Shown: one piece after another, positions 59,290 to 64,000 of the stretch
How the letters are laid out: every line of letters begins with the position of its first letter
Position numbering within the stretch: position 1 is the stretch's first letter
Source of the DNA: Ciona intestinalis
Taxonomy: Eukaryota; Chordata; Ascidiacea; Phlebobranchia; Cionidae
Length of the DNA: 64,000 bases
NCBI RefSeq assembly: GCF_000224145.3
Contig: NW_004190506.2
Location: 305,517-369,516, forward strand
Reading direction: 5' to 3'
Translations under genes and position numbers: made by a program
The notes under the pieces: model-generated
What the model was told of the DNA's origin: nothing
Seen by the model: only the letters and a program-made list of their open reading frames with translations
Database searches by the model: none

Positions 59290-60821
59290 TTTGTAAACAC
59301 CTAATAAAACACTGCAGCAAAGTACATGCCTATGTTAAAAAAAAACAGATACATTACTGAATTTTAGTGGAATATCTCAGTTAAACATATCCTGCTGTTT
59401 TTACCAGGAATAATATTTCTTCTTAGAACTTGTAAACAATTGTACCTTGTCTGTTACTACTATGTCCATTTCTTCCCAAAACTGATCATCTACTGTAAAA
59501 CGATCATTTATCGAATCACAACACTTTATTGCTAAATTCTATTGTCTTGTACCTCACTTTTTTTGCTGCCATAACAATTCCACCTTGTCAAGTACAGACT
59601 TCAGATGTTGCTATAAATATCAAGACTACTTTGTTGATTTGGAGGAATGACAACGACTTATACATCAGCTCTCTCTTTTGTCCTCAAATCATTTTCAAGC
59701 AGACAATACAATTGGAAACAAGAAGCCACCAGTCTCCATTGTCAGCTGCCTATTATACTACACTGGGTTGGAAATGGTTCAGAGAAATTCAACACAAACG
59801 GAAAATGATACGAAAAATTATACATTTCGTCAATGTATCAATTATACATTCTATTGACGGCTTGATTTTAAAACTTATGCGGATTTCTGGCTGTGGCACA
59901 AGACTTACTGTAGAATCAGTTACTGTTTCAATTAACACCCCTTATTTCTGCTTAAATTAGAAACTCTTGAGCATTTCTGGCTGAGGCACAAGACTAAGTT
60001 AAGAGCTTGCCCTTCAAAGTACAGCCGGCACTTCAAAGGGGCAAGTGCACTCTTCTAACTGAATACACAAAGCTTACTAATCCACATTTACACAGCGCCA
60101 AGTAATTAGGCATTGTGACAAAGTACGCAAGTAAAAGTAGGCTGTGCTATTGAGGTGTTTAAACACACTGATGGTTGTTATGTGGATTATATAGGTGGCT
60201 GATAAACAGAGCTAAACCTTGGATTCCTAACCCAATGTTGACATTGTTAATCCTATGTATTATTTGACCATTGTGTGTGGGATTATAGCTTGAAGGGTAA
60301 TGTATATAGAGCAGGTGTGGTCTGAATATAAGAGATTGGGTCTTAACATTCGTTTATTGGTAGTGAGAGTATTGCTTGCAATTAAGAAAAATTGGGTTAC
60401 ACGTTAGATTTCAATCTGAATTGTTTAATTAAATAACATATTGAATAAAAATTCGCAACAAATTACTGCTTATTGTACGCCATGGTTGGTATAGGAGAAA
60501 AACAGAAACTTAACCATCTATAATACCCCTATTGTGCATAGACGGTAAAATTCGAAACAACCCAACAAATTAGCACACAGAGACAGTGAGTTGTTGAACA
60601 TATGCACAGTTGGTCAGACTTTGTTTAGCGTTTTGTGCACAAAGCAGACTCTAAAACAATTTTTGTTGCAAAATGGACGAAACATTTCAAACGCATGCAC
60701 AACATAGATACAAAACTGATGTTTAAATTGTTTTTTTTTGACTAGGCTGCAGAAAACTACAACCTAAGCTCAATGGTGTAAAGTCTTGGCTGTCATTTGT
60801 ATCTTACTCAGATAACTAAGC
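59290..60821. other. Spacer between the unknown gene and nicalin
   Basis: Region upstream of the unknown gene and downstream of NCLN, both on the minus strand. It contains the candidate exon 59446-59492 and AT-rich sequence with no repeat family member I could identify. A 143-codon plus-strand open frame (59529-59960) has no supporting motif. The nicalin 3'UTR should lie at the right end. Confidence 0.45.
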
Positions 60822-63736
60822 TCAGTGAACCTTTATCTTTTGAAAAGCTCCTACCTTTTTCACCATGGAAAGAAAGAGGTTGAATTTCTGTGAAAATATT
60901 GATATATATTTTAACATCGTTTTATATATTGATATCAATTGATTCTTATACAAGCATATGGAATTTTCCGATTTCAGCAGCTTTAGGAAATGGAATTTTT
61001 GAAGATTCCTATTATTAAAAATCTAAAACATTTGCTTTAACAGCACCCTGAAAAACTCTTATGAATAATCTCCCGTTAAATACTTGCTTCGGGAAAATTA
61101 AATATACCAGCTGAAGATGTTGTAACACAGTAGACTGCCTAAACTGGTAAAAATAATCACAAACAGTTTTTTTTTATAATACTCACCATCACGAAGAAGT
61201 AAATTGTTGTAATGTAACCAGCAACGAGGACCGTCACATAGAGATCAAATACAGCGGAGCGTACAATGGAAGCACTCATCTGGAACGATAATCCATCGTA
61301 GAACATGAACTCGGGATCTCTGAAAAAATAACTATCTTTTAGAAACAGAGTCCTTGGCCCATTGAGACTGGTAATTGTTACTTGCTAGTAGCAGCAGTTC
61401 TAAAACTGTTTTTTGCAAGGCCTTAAGAAACCTTTCCTGGACTTATTGCAGACCAGTAACACAGGAATTTCCGAACAAGGTTTATTACCAAAGTTGTATA
61501 TATTCATATTGGTACAATAAAAAACAGGCACCATGCGAAGACTTTGAGAACTAAGTGATATACCAGGGTGTCATATCACAGTTTAAAAACCACTGACTTA
61601 TAAGTATTTTTTTTTCAGTCTCTGCCAATTAGGAATAACAAAAAAGTTTAGAAATGATAAATTCAATATCAATACCTTTTGTCTGCCTTGAAAGCAACCT
61701 TTTGCACACCCCTCACATGATTGCTTAGCTCTGTAGCTAATGCAGTGACCACAGCATGATCCTCTCCCATTACCTGGTGTAGAGGAACCAACGTTAATTT
61801 CAAACTTAACAAGTCGCCCAGAGGAATTTCCGTGTGGGCAACTTTCACCCATTGTTGATCTTTTTTACTCTTTTTTTAAAAGAATTTTAGGAGTGAGCAG
61901 CATTAAAACATTAAGCTATTGCAAATCTGAATATAAACTTCCGGCAAATTTGTTCTGCCAAAATACCTGAGCTGGCCTAGCTTGTGATGATAGGAATTCA
62001 AGCCATGATTGAACTTTGTCACGTTGCACGGATAAGTCTCCAGTCATCAGATCAAATGTGTCATTCTGCCAATAAAAAAAAACTATTTGGAAAATGCAGC
62101 ACAAGCATATCAAAGTTTGTCTCAACTTGAAACATTCTGAATTGTTTTAAAAAATTACGGAATTTTGGTACCAAAAGTGGTTGAAATTCATAATTTTTAG
62201 GTAATTTAGATTAAAGTAATATTAATAGCTGCTAATTCGCTTCATAACAACCCGTGTTAAATATAACTTGCATGCGGTATTTCTGGTGTGTTGATTCACC
62301 AATTTATTAATAATAATAAGTTCCCATATTTATGTAATTTGGATCGAATATTAATATCTCCTACTTTATAACAACCAGTGTTAAATATAATAACTCACAT
62401 GCGAGATGTTGTATAACTGCCGTATCAGGGAATCTGTAATAATTCCAATATTTCGAACCAGATTGTCAACTGAAACTTGATCCTTGGTATCCAGAATGGA
62501 GCGTCTTGCAGGGTCCTGTACAACATAATACAACGATAATTATTCTGTTACTTCTGCTACCAGGCATAATGTAAACAATCTTTTATAAGCCTATCTGGTA
62601 TAAAACATGTGTATTTTTGACGTTTTATTAAGAAATGTGAATTTTTCATGGATGGCAGACAAAACGTTGGAATACACATTGTTTTTTTTACGCCAAATGA
62701 TATACTAAAAGATTATTTACCATGATAAAGCCAACCTTTCTGTAGTTATGTATGTAATATGTATAGCAGTGCTCTTCAATCTTTTTTGGGTTGGTGAACC
62801 CCTAAAGTTGTTGTGACGAACTCATGCACCCCTGATTACTTTAAGTTTAACGTAAAACTAATGACGTTTCTCGATTCCCAGTTATGCAAATATAGAATTT
62901 ATATAAAAAACTGTAGGAAAGTGGCTATGTTGCACCCGCTTAAAGAGCACTGATGTATAGAACTACTTTTTATTTCCAGACACCAGATTAATACTCACTG
63001 TATGCTCAGCAAGAGATGACAAAGTTGCCGCATGTAATCTACGTATGGAGAATCTTTCATGTTCCCATGACAACGAGTCTGATGATAATCGGATCTTTTT
63101 ATGAACCATCGACATTTCATAATCAGGGTGGCTTTCAACTGCCTGTATAAAACAGTATATAGTCTATAGTAGGTTAGGAGAAGACGTTTCACCTTTAGCA
63201 CATATCCAAATATTCCGATTGTGTTTTAAACAATTAACATTGGTCTATGGGAGTTGTGAGGATACAGTTTTTATAATTCTTGGACTGTTCTTTGTTTACT
63301 TTAATTGTGAATTTGGCTGATCATGATACTACCACTACTTTATTTTGTTTATTTTATGACATTTTGTGTGTAATAGTAAATCGTTTAGGCATTTGTATCA
63401 TACAAATTGTATGGGTACTCATAGGTTCCCTATTTTTTCAGGGTATGCATGCATACCCATGTTAGGTGCCTATGCTTCAAATATCACATCCATACCAATC
63501 TCACCTTCTCCATATAAGAATACATAGAATGAGCAACACTGTTGCTGGATGGTGGTTTTGACACATGCATCTGCAGTGACTTTGAATCTTCACTACCAAG
63601 AGCTTCCATGCAGAGGACAAGCTTGGTGTTGCTCAATGAAGAAGAGCCTGTTGTGTCTGCAGCATCTTCAATCCACTTCCTGGATCCTTGGTAGTTGAAT
63701 TTCCCACCTCCAGATAAAAGGAAGAGGACATTGTAT
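60822..63736 (-). CDS. NCLN: Nicalin, C-terminal part (5' exons beyond window)
   Basis: ER type I membrane protein related to nicastrin and the M28 peptidase fold, lacking protease activity. Family knowledge: works with TMEM147 and NOMO in the translocon-associated multipass machinery. Exons in transcript order: 63505-63736, 62999-63142, 62399-62515, 61967-62065, 61676-61773, 61187-61319, 60822-60887. Phases agree from the first visible codon to the stop. Seen: [20 protein letters not shown] then [70 protein letters not shown]; a luminal helical segment ending [20 protein letters not shown]; one C-terminal membrane helix ([20 protein letters not shown]); and a short basic cytosolic tail [11 protein letters not shown]. 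About 296 residues are present, so roughly the first half is missing because the gene continues past 64000. Confidence 0.93.
63165..63302 (-). mobile_element. MITE fragment, reverse
   Basis: Left part of a reverse member in a nicalin intron: tagtaggttaggagaagacg, tccgattgtgttttaaacaa, gtctatgggagttgtgagga, broken off at gttctttgtttacttta where the family continues with accaaat. Confidence 0.8.
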
Positions 63737-64000
63737 CTTGGGATAGGAAGAGTGGTAATTATGGGATTTATGAATATTTCTGGGCCATTTTATATACAAG
63801 GAGCTTAGGCTTGGAGTGACTTGCTTTTAAAACCAGTATAACATTATGTGTTTTAGCCTAGCAAAAAATGTTTTTAGTCCCTGCTGCCAATGCATTTACA
63901 AACAGGGAAGGCCAATAAGGTTAAGGCTATAGTTGACTTATTTCCCCAACACATAAATAAAATATTACTGGCCCATCTTTAATCTGTTTGCAACTTTAAT
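63737..64000 (-). other. Nicalin intron, running off the window
   Basis: Upstream intron of the NCLN exon that starts at 63736 (acceptor tatcccaag on the minus strand). No exon or repeat-family member is evident up to the edge. Confidence 0.6.

Noticed and set aside
59529..59960. 143-codon plus-strand frame
   Set aside because: No recognisable domain, splice signal or neighbouring exon. Composition resembles the surrounding AT-rich DNA.

Overview
The window looks like nuclear DNA of an ascidian tunicate, most likely Ciona (intestinalis/robusta complex). This is an inference. It is AT-rich and gene-dense. Its genes are multi-exon chordate-type genes with short T-rich introns and GT-AG junctions. 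Introns and spacers are filled with a few short repeat families: a ~190-200 bp terminal-inverted-repeat MITE, a tRNA-headed SINE whose tail ends in ATTC repeats, and a ~90 bp third repeat. Two runs of N join near-identical blocks, which is what an assembly of a very heterozygous genome produces. No bacterial operons, CRISPR arrays, phage or rRNA genes were seen.

Layout, left to right. 980-8851 (+): a 15-exon sodium-coupled monocarboxylate transporter-like SLC5 protein, 623 aa. 10548-12529 (+): a two-exon heterotrimeric G protein gamma subunit. 15203-20775 (-): VMP1, the ER autophagy and lipid-scrambling membrane protein. 21773-27420 (+): mitochondrial ribosomal protein mL65/MRPS30. 28044-36069 (+): a lipase maturation factor (LMF2-like). 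37274-41162 (-): the KIAA0930 homologue. 42146-43027 (+): YDJC, a single-coding-exon carbohydrate deacetylase family protein. 44785-50332 (+): a Yippee-like (YPEL) zinc-binding protein with very large introns. 55061-59289 (-): a 288-aa basic protein I do not recognise. 60822-63736 (-): the C-terminal part of nicalin (NCLN), whose 5' exons lie beyond the right edge.

Exon models were built by hand. For every complete gene the exon phases join and the summed coding length is a multiple of three (SLC5 1872 nt, gamma 228, VMP1 1170, mL65 1755, LMF 2037, KIAA0930 1155, YPEL 348, unknown gene 867). The genes are functionally unrelated. VMP1/MRPS30 and KIAA0930/YDJC are divergent pairs with spacers of about 1 kb. 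Four membrane or ER proteins (SLC5, VMP1, LMF, nicalin) lie in the window, but nothing suggests a shared system.

The most useful second-look items are: two haplotype-like tandem duplications (each doubling one exon) next to assembly gaps, one with a MITE presence/absence difference; a triplicated 3' splice site in MRPS30 intron 1; a duplicated splice donor flanking a SINE in VMP1; a possible 10-nt first exon of VMP1 directly after an AG (candidate spliced-leader acceptor); a duplicated 5'UTR exon with an 11-residue upstream ORF before YDJC; a transposase relic and its MITE derivative; and the unrecognised gene at 55-59 kb. I found no convincing undescribed multi-gene system.
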